A stretch of DNA of 11,317 nucleotides from Bacillota bacterium (GTDB lineage Bacteria > Bacillota > Clostridia > Oscillospirales > Acutalibacteraceae). Every line of letters starts with the position of its first letter. Positions within the stretch are counted from its first letter, which is position 1. Below the pieces are notes generated by a model. The model searched no databases. It was not told the origin of the DNA and saw only the letters and a program-made list of their open reading frames with translations. The stretch is taken from positions 1 to 11,317 of the forward strand of contig JAEZGM010000004.1 in NCBI GenBank assembly GCA_023416955.1, written 5' to 3'. The position numbers were made by a program, and so were the translations under genes. Positions 1 through 5,637 of the stretch are shown here, piece after piece.

Positions 1-23
1 GCGCAGAGGAAGTTTCTCTGCGC
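1..23 (-). terminator. Candidate hairpin downstream of the excisionase-like gene
   Basis: A perfect 8-bp inverted repeat (GCGCAGAG / CTCTGCGC) with a 7-nt loop begins at the first base of the window. It lies 11 bp beyond the stop codon of the excisionase-like gene. It could be an intrinsic terminator on the minus strand, but the T-tract that would prove it lies outside the window. Confidence 0.4.
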
Positions 24-34
24 CTGCCGTGTCT

Positions 35-247
35 CTAACGGGGATAAGTTGGTTTGTGGGTTTGCCTGTCGATCCAACATTTGAATTCATCCTTCAGAAT
101 GTAATACCGACCGCCCCAGCGAATTGACGGAAAATTTTTTTGCTTAATAAGTTCATAAGCTTTGTTCTTTCCGCAATGAAAATAATTCATCAACTGTTGG
201 ACGTCCATTAATTCTGGAAGATCACCGTTGAAAGATTCCACTTTCAT
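35..247 (-). CDS. Excisionase-like helix-turn-helix DNA-binding protein (start possibly disrupted)
   Basis: A 70-residue protein with the layout of excisionase-family winged HTH proteins (HTH_17 type). Residues about 13-37 form the helix-turn-helix, with the motif KNKAYELIK. A wing around WGGRYYILKDEF (residues 44-55) and a basic tail follow. Such proteins bind attachment-site arms and steer a partner tyrosine integrase towards excision of an integrative element; the integrase would be expected beyond the left edge. The ATG at 247 has no convincing ribosome binding site. In the same frame, an ATG at 278-280 preceded by GGAG at 10 bp starts six codons that end at TGA (260-262), from which the frame runs on into this gene. 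The original start may therefore have been 280, with a nonsense mutation at codon 7. Family call is fairly firm; whether the gene is functional is uncertain. Confidence 0.65.
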   Translation of the reverse strand: MKVESFNGDLPELMDVQQLMNYFHCGKNKAYELIKQKNFPSIRWGGRYYILKDEFKCWIDRQTHKPTYPR

Positions 248-422
248 ACATTCAGCAGATCACGTTAAATTGGAGTTCATATAGAAACTGCTCCAGCCCC
301 CTTCTTTTAAAATTTGATAGTAATAGTACGATCACATATCTTGTACTACCATATATAGTATAATATTTTAATCTTTAAAATGCAAATTATGTTTTATTCA
401 GGAAGCGCCGTTCGTCTCGATT
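248..422. other. AT-rich intergenic region with an imperfect palindrome
   Basis: The stretch between the excisionase-like gene and the hydrolase fragment is very AT-rich around 350-385. It has an imperfect dyad with TAGTAC at 324-329 and GTACTA at 343-348, with GAT/ATC inside. This could be promoter or binding-site DNA for the minus-strand excisionase-like gene. I see no gene beyond the six-codon reading frame described with that gene. Confidence 0.3.
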
Positions 423-836
423 TTATTGTTTTATCAAGAAACCTATTATCTCATCCGACAGCCCTGTCAAGGCATGCCCCGCGTCGGGTAAAACCACTAC
501 ATTTGAATTTGGTACCAATCGCTTATATCGTTCTGCGGTCCCAAGAGAATTAAGTATCATGTCTTTTTTCCCTACAATCAGCAAACTCGGCATCGTTAGA
601 CGCTCCAATTCTTCATTGGGGAATACAGAGATTGGCTCCTGGCGGGAGTTAAAAACAGCCGCAATCAATTTTTGATAATTCAACATGATTTCCGGCATTG
701 GCTTATCTCCATTTATCATACGAAATAACTCGTTTACCCCATCCTCACCCTTCACCATATTCCCGTTCGGAGCACGCAGTCCAGTTTGTCGATAAAACTT
801 TTGCTGTGTATGGGATTTAAGCAACTTGCTTTCCAT
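423..836 (-). pseudogene. C-terminal fragment of an alpha/beta-fold hydrolase
   Basis: 137 codons that match only the last part of an alpha/beta hydrolase. A strand-loop LLIVGKKDMI supplies the usual acid residue region, then LVPNSNVVVLPDAGHAL carries the catalytic histidine, followed by a terminal helix ending in FLIKQ. The first half is absent, including the nucleophile elbow (GxSxG) and the oxyanion residues; full proteins of the family run about 250-300 residues. It starts one codon after the DUF4268 stop in the same frame, and no ribosome binding site precedes the ATG, so it looks like a recombination leftover. The substrate cannot be inferred. A translated but catalytically dead peptide is possible. 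Confidence 0.65.
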
Positions 837-839
837 GAG

Positions 840-1778
840 TTATTGCATAAATTTCATAAATGCCTTCTTCATCTTTATTGCAACTTCCATCATCCAATCA
901 AATTCATTATTCCAATCATCTTCATCATCAATAGGGAACTCCTTCTCGATGGTGACCCTGGATGCTTTCTTTGCATCCAACCGTTGCCAGTTGAATTTCA
1001 TCCCGGCAGCTTGTTCGATTTCGTCCTTATGCTCGAATAGAGAATCGTAAAAAGCCTTGTCATCGTCGATATAAAATTCGACCGAAACAGACATGCGTGC
1101 TTTCAATCGAAGGAATGACATATGAGCCTTGCTCGTTCCGATGCTTAACGTATACCAATGATCACGGGAAGGTTTATGCTTCTTAAAAGCTTTTGCAAAC
1201 GCGGTATTTTGAAATGCGTAATCGTTCAATGCTGTCCAGTACGCCAAACGATCCTGTTCATTCTGAGAAGCGCCATCTTTCGCAGTCTTTGTTGCTTTAG
1301 ACCAGTCGTTTGGAACCTCTACAGTCACGAACTTCGGAGCAAGATTTGACTCATCAATCTGGTACAGTTTGATTTCGCACAGGAAAAAGCCCACGTCATC
1401 ATCTGTGTGAGCATTTAGCCACTCGACGGCGGCTTTATGCTCTTCACGAGCATGTTTCACAATCCAGATAATATAACTGGCGTTCTTTCCAGCAGCGTAT
1501 GTGATAATCTTCCCGAGGTGATCGTGGTTAGTGTCCTCGAGTTGATTCTCAATAATGATTTTACGCCCCGTATCCGTCTCCGTTCCGAGAATATCAGTTG
1601 AGAAGCTTCCAACATCAGATTCCGTTTCTTCAACAGTAATATCAATGCCGATAGCATCACTCAGCAAGGTGATATTTTCGTTCTGTGCAAGCCACGGCGT
1701 AAAATCTGTTGCTTCATTCGGCCACACTGTACGAAGGTCTGTGACCTCCTTCAAATGGCTCAACTTCATTCTTATCAT
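840..1778 (-). CDS. DUF4268-type protein with PD-(D/E)XK-like nuclease N-terminus
   Basis: A 312-residue protein. Residues about 40-100 resemble the restriction-endonuclease-like fold found in this family. D62 in the strand STDILG is followed 15 residues later by IIENQ (E77, Q79) and then HDHLGKIITYAAG, which fits a D...ExQ active-site arrangement. Residues about 190-305 form the C-terminal DUF4268 region, rich in W/F and acidic residues. The start at 1778 is supported by AGAAGGGGG about 10 bp upstream, though Met4 is a possible alternative. The start overlaps the stop of the upstream restriction-specificity-like remnant (TAATG), implying translational coupling. Family members often sit beside restriction-modification genes, so a DNA-processing or defence role is plausible but is inference. 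Confidence 0.7.
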   Translation of the reverse strand: MIRMKLSHLKEVTDLRTVWPNEATDFTPWLAQNENITLLSDAIGIDITVEETESDVGSFSTDILGTETDTGRKIIIENQLEDTNHDHLGKIITYAAGKNASYIIWIVKHAREEHKAAVEWLNAHTDDDVGFFLCEIKLYQIDESNLAPKFVTVEVPNDWSKATKTAKDGASQNEQDRLAYWTALNDYAFQNTAFAKAFKKHKPSRDHWYTLSIGTSKAHMSFLRLKARMSVSVEFYIDDDKAFYDSLFEHKDEIEQAAGMKFNWQRLDAKKASRVTIEKEFPIDDEDDWNNEFDWMMEVAIKMKKAFMKFMQ

Positions 1779-2032
1779 TACGCCTGATCCCCCTTCTCTT
1801 TTGCATCAATGAACGCAAGATACTGCTTGTATTTCTCAAGCATCATGTTCTTTGAATACTGCTCCATGTACTCGGAATCAGGTCTGCCGCCATTGTTTAC
1901 AGGGAGCATAACCTTGTCTCCGGCAAGATGCCGTCTATTGCGTTTATACCCATGACTGTATTTATGTTCAATATTCAGCTTATTCCTACATTTAATATTA
2001 TAATAATAGCACCATAGTTTTCCAATGTCACG
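1778..2032 (-). pseudogene. C-terminal remnant of a restriction specificity (S subunit)-like gene
   Basis: No full gene is present, but reading the minus strand from a stop at 2033-2035 gives 84 sense codons ending in TAA at 1778-1780. They include KYSHGYKRNRR, then KVMLPVNNGGRPDSEYMEQY and KYKQYLAFI. The pattern (L/I)MLPV..xGxPDxxYMExY is typical of the extreme C-terminus of type I restriction specificity or related proteins. The target-recognition domains are missing. The stop codon overlaps the DUF4268 start (TAATG), as in an operon. It is probably what remains after a deletion or recombination with the transposon remnant next to it. The assignment rests on motif memory, hence moderate confidence. 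Confidence 0.5.
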
Positions 2033-2080
2033 CTATGAGCATAACGAAATATCAAGGATCTTTTTATTGGAAATCGAATA

Positions 2081-2269
2081 TCACATCCGGCTGATCTCGT
2101 TGCGGAGCATTCGCTTGATTCTGTCGCTCATGGTTTCCCGACTGGTGGTGCTGAAATGGATTCGTACCCGGTAAGTGGTCTCGCCAATTTTCTTCACAAG
2201 TGCGGGGCGTTCGTCCTTCTGCACAGGCAGAGAAAACGTCCCCTTTCTGCCGCCGACAGAATTAGCATA
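2081..2269 (-). pseudogene. 5'-truncated TnpW-like transposon-encoded protein
   Basis: Minus-strand codons from just after a stop at 2270-2272 down to TGA at 2081-2083 give about 62 residues with no start codon near the N-terminus. The core VKKIGETTYRVRIHFS, then TSRETMSDRIKRMLRNEI, matches the small TnpW family of transposon-encoded proteins (as in Tn4451-type elements), in which a KIGxTTY..xxxFSxTSxET block is followed by a basic helix. The protein's role is unknown. The missing 5' end and the isolated position indicate a decayed mobile element. An alternative is expression from a non-ATG start. Confidence 0.55.
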
Positions 2270-2309
2270 TCAGACAACGTCAGCTTCAGAAAGTTTCTTG
2301 AACGCGCAA

Positions 2310-2359
2310 ATGGTCCCGGAAGGCCTTTTCGCTACGCTTCAAAGGCCTTCCGGGACCAT
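2310..2359. repeat. Perfect 19-bp inverted repeat, 12-nt loop
   Basis: Arms at 2310-2328 (ATGGTCCCGGAAGGCCTTT) and 2341-2359 are exactly complementary, with loop 2329-2340. No T-tract follows on the plus strand, and only TTT follows on the minus strand, so a classical terminator is unlikely. It lies between the TnpW-like remnant and the first toxin-antitoxin module and may be a transposon end, a recombination product or an RNA-level insulator. Confidence 0.8.
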
Positions 2360-2490
2360 AACTTCAGACGAAATTCCTTGCAACCGGAAAATTCACACTT
2401 TTTCCACACGGGAGTTTCAGTACAACTGTATTTTACTCTTATGGGAAGGTATGGATTCTCACTTTACAATTCAGGAAGGAGCTGATTCAT

Positions 2491-2766
2491 ATGGCGAATA
2501 CAACCAATTTTAGCGTCCGCATGGACAGTGACATCAAAAAGCAGTGTGAGGCGCTTTACGGTGAACTTGGTATGAACCTCACAACAGCCATCAGCGTCTT
2601 TTTGCGGCAATCGCTTCGGTCTGGTGGTTTTCCGTTCGATGTGACGCTCAATACGCCGAACGCAGTTACCCTCGCCGCCATGCAGGAAGCGGAACATCTT
2701 GCAAAAGACCCCAACGCGAAACGCTACAGTGATGTGGAGGAAGCGTTGAGGGAATTAAAAAGATGA
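2491..2766 (+). CDS. RelB/DinJ-type antitoxin of module 1 (toxin partner decayed)
   Basis: A 91-residue antitoxin. Residues about 5-50 form the ribbon-helix-helix DNA-binding region: the strand NFSVRMD, then helices around ELGMNLTTAISVFLRQSL. Residues 51-91 are the toxin-binding tail. Such proteins neutralise an mRNA-cleaving YafQ/RelE toxin and repress their own promoter. The start has AAGGAG at 2476-2481, 9 bp upstream. The stop overlaps the toxin ATG by 4 nt (ATGA), the usual coupling. It is clearly paralogous to the antitoxin at 4084-4365; both share GMNL(S/T)TA and the PFD(I/V)(S/T)LNxPNA block. The reading frame is intact although its own toxin is broken, so it may now act as an orphan antitoxin or DNA-binding repressor. 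Confidence 0.88.
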   Translation: MANTTNFSVRMDSDIKKQCEALYGELGMNLTTAISVFLRQSLRSGGFPFDVTLNTPNAVTLAAMQEAEHLAKDPNAKRYSDVEEALRELKR

Positions 2767-3108
2767 AACTGGATATCGTTTGGATGTCTCAGTTCAAAAA
2801 GGACTACAAACTGGCGATGAAGCGCAGCCTGAAAATAGATTTGCTGGATAACATCATCCGTCAGCTTTCTAAGGGGGCAGCCTCTGTCTGAGAAGAACCG
2901 AGACCATCCTTTGACTGGAGATTGGGTGGGTTAACGGGAATGTCATATTCAAAGCGACTGGCTGCTTGTGTATCGAATTGAGAATGGCGTTCTGGTTTTA
3001 ACACTGGTCCGTACCGGCTCGCATAGTGATTTGTTTACGGCGTCATACAATCCTAGAAGTTTCTTTCCCTTGAGATTGCTTTTTAACATGCATCAAATAT
3101 TACGTTGA
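2763..3108 (+). pseudogene. YafQ-type toxin, inactivated by frameshift and stop
   Basis: Translation from the ATG at 2763 gives only 42 residues, because a run of five G (2873-2877) shifts the frame and a TGA follows at 2889-2891. Moving one base after that run restores the toxin sequence: LSEKNRDHPLTGDW, then ECHIQSDWLLVYRI and LVRTGSHSDLF, ending near 3036. A second lesion, TAA at 2932-2934, interrupts the corrected frame where the intact paralogue has TAY before RDCHI. The histidine and aspartate positions typical of the YafQ active site are still readable, so decay is fairly recent. The restored frame runs on to TGA at 3106-3108, past the usual family end. A read error at the G run alone would not rescue it. 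Confidence 0.85.
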
Positions 3109-3133
3109 ATTTTACGAAGAATAAGAGTATATT
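3105..3133 (+). promoter_or_regulatory. Promoter of the Phd-RelE/ParE module
   Basis: TTGAAT at 3105-3110 and TATATT at 3128-3133, separated by 17 bp, lie just ahead of a strong AGGAGG (3141-3146) placed 8 bp before the antitoxin ATG. This is a good match to a housekeeping sigma-A promoter. The position fits a TA operon that is autoregulated by its antitoxin. Confidence 0.6.
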
Positions 3134-3154
3134 ATAGTTTAGGAGGTGTTTTGA

Positions 3155-3409
3155 ATGCCAAATATCAAGCCTGTGTCCGATCTGCGGAACTACAACGAAG
3201 TTTTGCGGGGTATTGCGTTTGGTGAGCCAGTCTACCTGACAAAAAATGGCCGGGGACGTTACGCAATTGTGGACATTGAAGAATATGAAAAACTGAAAGC
3301 CTCGCTGAAGCTTCTGTCCAAGCTTGGCAAGGGGGAGCAGTCCGGTAAGGAAAAAGGTTGGATGAACATGGAGCAGATGGAGGCACTTTTGGAGCAGGAA
3401 AATGGCTGA
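3155..3409 (+). CDS. Phd/YefM-family antitoxin
   Basis: An 84-residue protein. The N-terminal Phd/YefM fold is recognisable: IKPVSDLRNYNEVLRGI, then GEPVYLTKNGRGRYAIVDIEEYEKL (residues about 4-48), which forms the dimeric DNA-binding part. A helical, charged tail (49-84) would wrap the toxin. It neutralises the RelE/ParE toxin encoded next and represses the operon by binding its promoter. AGGAGG at 3141-3146 is a near-ideal ribosome binding site. The gene overlaps the toxin start by 8 nt, which keeps synthesis of antitoxin ahead of toxin. Length and motifs are typical and nothing looks broken. Confidence 0.9.
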   Translation: MPNIKPVSDLRNYNEVLRGIAFGEPVYLTKNGRGRYAIVDIEEYEKLKASLKLLSKLGKGEQSGKEKGWMNMEQMEALLEQENG

Positions 3410-3737
3410 ACTGCGCGTTTCCCCGGAGGCAGCAAATGATCTGCGGGAAATCCGGCAGCATATTGCTGCTCAGCTGGATGCGCCGGTCGCTGCCCAAAAG
3501 TTGGTTTCCCGCATTTTGAAATCCATGCGCGGGCTGGCAGACTTTCCTGAAAGTGGCCCGTTTCTGTCTTCTGTTCTGAATATTGAAACCGATTATCGCT
3601 TTCAGGTATGCGGGAATTATCTGATCTTTTACAGGGTGGAGAAGAAAACCGTGTTTATCGTCCGCATTCTATACGGTAAACGCGATTACATGAAACTGCT
3701 GTTCGGAGAACAGTCGCCGCAGACATCTGATAATTGA
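3402..3737 (+). CDS. RelE/ParE-family toxin
   Basis: A 111-residue protein of the RelE/ParE superfamily. It has an N-terminal strand (LRVSPEAANDL), a helical hairpin with basic residues (residues about 10-45), then GLADFPESGP, the conserved DYRFQVCGNYLIFYRV and the closing strand VFIVRILYGKRDYMKLLF. Members either cleave mRNA on the ribosome (RelE-like) or poison gyrase (ParE-like); sequence alone does not settle which. The YRxxxCGNYLIFYRV...RILYGRRDY pattern is common in small toxins of Clostridia. It overlaps the antitoxin reading frame by 8 nt and has no separate promoter, so expression depends on the antitoxin transcript. The reading frame is intact, so this is probably an active module. 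Confidence 0.88.
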   Translation: MAELRVSPEAANDLREIRQHIAAQLDAPVAAQKLVSRILKSMRGLADFPESGPFLSSVLNIETDYRFQVCGNYLIFYRVEKKTVFIVRILYGKRDYMKLLFGEQSPQTSDN

Positions 3738-3774
3738 ATCCACCAAACTGCAACAAGCGTCCATTCACAAGCAG

Positions 3775-3800
3775 CGCCGTATGGGGAAACCTGTACGGCG
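3775..3800. terminator. Weak hairpin between convergent toxin genes
   Basis: A 7-bp stem (CGCCGTA 3775-3781 / TACGGCG 3794-3800) with a 12-nt loop lies between two convergent toxin genes ending at 3737 and 3806. On the plus strand it is followed by TCGCTTCATTTT, a poor T-tract; on the minus strand there is none. It may act as a weak bidirectional terminator. Confidence 0.3.
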
Positions 3801-3805
3801 TCGCT

Positions 3806-4087
3806 TCATTTTCCAAACAGGTCCGCATGTGTGCCGGTTCGGGCTAAGGTCAGGACGAGCACATCGTCCTCAATCCGATAGACTAGAAGCCAGTCGCCTT
3901 GAATGTGGCAGTCCCGGTATGCCGTCCAATTGCCGGATAAGGCGTGATCCATATATTTTTCGGGAAGCGTCTTTCCGTTCGCAATCAGCGAAACGGTTTC
4001 TTCCGGCAGCTTGATCGGATAGCCTCGCTTGATAGCGAGCTTGTAATCCCTCTTGAATTTTAAGGTAAATTTGACGGTGTATTTCAT
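3806..4087 (-). CDS. YafQ-type mRNA interferase toxin of module 2
   Basis: A 93-residue toxin of the RelE/YafQ group. Visible active-site positions match YafQ: H48 in DHALSG, H61 and D65 in CHIQGDW, and H87 with F91 in GTHADLF, close to the His50/His63/Asp67/His87/Phe91 set described for the E. coli enzyme. It would cleave mRNA at the ribosome when free of antitoxin. Its ATG overlaps the stop of the DinJ-type antitoxin by 4 nt (ATGA), which couples translation. It is a clear paralogue of the inactivated toxin at 2763-3108, sharing DWLLVYRIE and the TG(S/T)H(S/A)DLF end. The reading frame and length are complete. Confidence 0.9.
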   Translation of the reverse strand: MKYTVKFTLKFKRDYKLAIKRGYPIKLPEETVSLIANGKTLPEKYMDHALSGNWTAYRDCHIQGDWLLVYRIEDDVLVLTLARTGTHADLFGK

Positions 4088-4365
4088 TTTTTCAGGTCTG
4101 CGAAAAGCTGATCCAAATCCGTGTACCCTTTCACGTTCGGGTCTCTCGCAATCCTTTCCGCCTCCAGCATCGCCGCAATCGTTTCGGCGTTCGGCTGATT
4201 GAGCGAAATGTCAAACGGGATCCGTCCTTCCCGGAGCGACTGGCGGACGAAAATATTGAACGCCGTGGAAAGGTTCATCCCCAATTCTGCAAAAAGGTCG
4301 TCCGCCTGCCTTTTCAAATCCGCGTCCATGCGAATGCTGATATTGGTGGTGTTTGTGTCAGCCAT
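4084..4365 (-). CDS. RelB/DinJ-type antitoxin of module 2
   Basis: A ribbon-helix-helix antitoxin. Residues about 6-12 (TNISIRMD) give the DNA-binding strand, followed by helices around ELGMNLSTAFNIFVRQSL. The toxin-binding tail carries PFDISLNQPNAETIAAMLEAE. I chose the ATG at 4365 (93 residues) over the one at 4374: AAGGAG directly abuts the upstream ATG but lies a normal 9 bp from the ATG at 4365. It neutralises the YafQ-type toxin encoded next and should repress the promoter at 4394-4422, which contains palindromes suited to such a dimer. It is a paralogue of the antitoxin at 2491-2766. The module runs convergently with the other two. Confidence 0.9.
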   Translation of the reverse strand: MADTNTTNISIRMDADLKRQADDLFAELGMNLSTAFNIFVRQSLREGRIPFDISLNQPNAETIAAMLEAERIARDPNVKGYTDLDQLFADLKK

Positions 4366-4389
4366 TAAGATCATCTCCTTCGACGCTGT

Positions 4390-4431
4390 TCATAGTATAT
4401 GATAATAGCACGAAAAATGCAATACATTGCA
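4390..4431. promoter_or_regulatory. Paired palindromes over the module 2 promoter (candidate antitoxin operators)
   Basis: TGCAATACATTGCA at 4418-4431 is a 6-bp inverted repeat with a 2-bp centre that covers the -35. TCATAGTATATGA at 4390-4402 is a 5-bp inverted repeat with a 3-bp centre that covers the -10. RelB/DinJ-type antitoxins repress their operons by binding palindromes in this position. Binding here is inferred from position. Confidence 0.5.
4394..4422 (-). promoter_or_regulatory. Promoter of the DinJ-YafQ module 2
   Basis: On the minus strand, TTGCAT (4417-4422) and TATACT (4394-4399) are separated by 17 bp, a near-consensus sigma-A promoter. It lies about 30 bp upstream of the antitoxin start. 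Confidence 0.7.
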
Positions 4432-4460
4432 CGCCAAATAACAAAATATTTTCATTTCAA

Positions 4461-4600
4461 AGGTGAATTGCAGTGCGAGAATCCCGTTTGCAAAACAAGA
4501 ATCCCAATTTGAAAATGAAAGCTGACAATTTGTAATCGAAAAGCCCGATTTGTAAATGAGAATCCCCTTTTGAAAACGAAACTCCCGAATTCGGATACAG
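4461..4600. repeat. Degenerate ~21-bp tandem repeat block
   Basis: Five to six units spaced about 20-21 bp apart. The best-aligned ones begin near 4482, 4503, 4524, 4545 and 4566. Each has a CCCxx-TTTG core followed by an A-rich stretch with GAA (TTTG at about 4487, 4508, 4529, 4549 and 4569). Because the period is close to 21, the minus-strand reading frame shows a seven-residue periodicity, but that 71-codon frame has no ribosome binding site or recognisable fold and I do not call it a gene. The block lies between the promoter of the TA module and the IS element. Confidence 0.6.
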
Positions 4601-4607
4601 TTTTCAT

Positions 4608-4701
4608 AAAAAGGCGTATACTGGCTTCAGTTGATCCGAAAAAAGCGTATAGCAAACAAAGGCACAAATCCCGCTCAGTTTTTTGGAAAAGTCAAGTCTG
4701 G
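4608..4701. other. Intergenic DNA with a 13-nt direct repeat
   Basis: AAAAAGGCGTATA at 4608-4620 recurs as AAAAAAGCGTATA at 4639-4651 with one mismatch. There is no gene or clear promoter in this stretch before the IS end. Its role is unknown. Confidence 0.4.
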
Positions 4702-4731
4702 TGCAGAAGGTGAACACCCCAAAATTGCTGG

Positions 4732-5637
4732 TTAAGCGGCCAGACCTCTGGCGGCCTGACGGTACATGGCAGGAGCGAGGCCGCCTGGATTAGCGGTATA
4801 GATTCGCTCCCGATTGTAGTAGGTCATAATGTAACGGAACACGACGCTTTTGACCTGAGCTATCGGCATCTTCCCAGTCTGAATCCGGTAGAGCTTCTCC
4901 TTCTTCAGCGTGGCGAAAAAACTTTCCATCCGTGCGTTGTCATGGCAGCGGCCCGTACCGCTCATGCTCTGGATGGCGTCGTGCCGGGCCAGAGCATTTC
5001 GGAAGGCGGTGCTGGTGAATTGGCTGCCACGGTCGCTGTGGAGAATCATGCCGTGTGCGTCGCGCGCTCGGCAGGCACCTTCAAACGCGCGGATGCAAAG
5101 CTCTTTTTTCATGTTGTCGTCCATGGAAAGGCCGACAATTTCGCCATTGTAGCAATCCGGGACGGCGGCGATGTAGAGTTTTCCGTCTGCGCAGGTCACC
5201 TGCGTGATGTCGGTCAGCCATTTTTGATTGGGAGCATCCGCGGTAAAGTTCCGGTGAATCAGGTTTTCTGCTTTTTGCACCGCGGCATCTGCTTTTGTCA
5301 GGCCCTGCGGTCTGCGGGCCGGAGGTTTCAGCAGTCCGCCCTTTTTCATGGCGCGCCGCACGGTGGAGCGGCTGGTGTTCACGCCTTTTTGCTTCAGCGC
5401 CAGCAGAATCCGCCCCACACCGTAATTCCGGTTCTCCGGATTTTCTTCGTAGATCTTTCGGATCTGGACCAGAAAAAGCTGCCACGGCCGGAGCGTGCCC
5501 TGTGAACGAAGAGAGCGGTAGTACCCGGACTCGCTGACTCTCAGGACGCGGCACAGAGCGTGAACGCCGTACTGCCGCTTTCGAAGCGTGACATATTCAT
5601 GCAGCCGTTCCGGCTTTACTTCTTCCGGTCTTTTGCG
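4732..5637 (-). CDS. IS3-family transposase OrfB (DDE integrase core), made by -1 frameshift
   Basis: About 301 codons following the frameshift site. Residues about 1-75 hold the HTH_21-like region (GVHALCRVLRVSESGYYRSL, then NYGVGRI). The rve-type catalytic core follows with D143 in WLTDITQV, D202 in LHSDRGSQF and E238 in NARMESFF, giving 35 residues between the second D and the E. The end has the usual YYNRERI...GGLAPAMYRQ. It has no ATG of its own near the beginning; the frame is open from 5664. The product would be made as an OrfAB fusion of about 390 residues that cuts and joins the IS ends. Nothing essential is missing. Confidence 0.85.
   Translation of the reverse strand, partial: RKRPEEVKPERLHEYVTLRKRQYGVHALCRVLRVSESGYYRSLRSQGTLRPWQLFLVQIRKIYEENPENRNYGVGRILLALKQKGVNTSRSTVRRAMKKGGLLKPPARRPQGLTKADAAVQKAENLIHRNFTADAPNQKWLTDITQVTCADGKLYIAAVPDCYNGEIVGLSMDDNMKKELCIRAFEGACRARDAHGMILHSDRGSQFTSTAFRNALARHDAIQSMSGTGRCHDNARMESFFATLKKEKLYRIQTGKMPIAQVKSVVFRYIMTYYNRERIYTANPGGLAPAMYRQAARGLAA

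Noticed and set aside
786..1349. Plus-strand frames of 63-84 codons
   Set aside because: They lie opposite the DUF4268 gene, which has clear family sequence and a good ribosome binding site.
2156..2513. Two plus-strand frames of about 110 codons through the inverted repeat
   Set aside because: They lie opposite the TnpW-like remnant and run through the palindrome, with no ribosome binding site or recognisable domain.
4461..4600. CRISPR array
   Set aside because: Units are about 21 bp, degenerate and contiguous, with no spacers of constant length and no cas genes.
4452..4667. 71-codon minus-strand frame with seven-residue periodicity
   Set aside because: The periodicity is explained by 21-bp DNA repeats; no ribosome binding site and no known fold.
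5081..5554. 157-codon minus-strand frame and the 187-codon plus-strand frame at 4942-5505 across the IS
   Set aside because: Both are shadows of the GC-rich orfB, which carries the full DDE triad in another frame; their own translations are R/P-rich with no motif.
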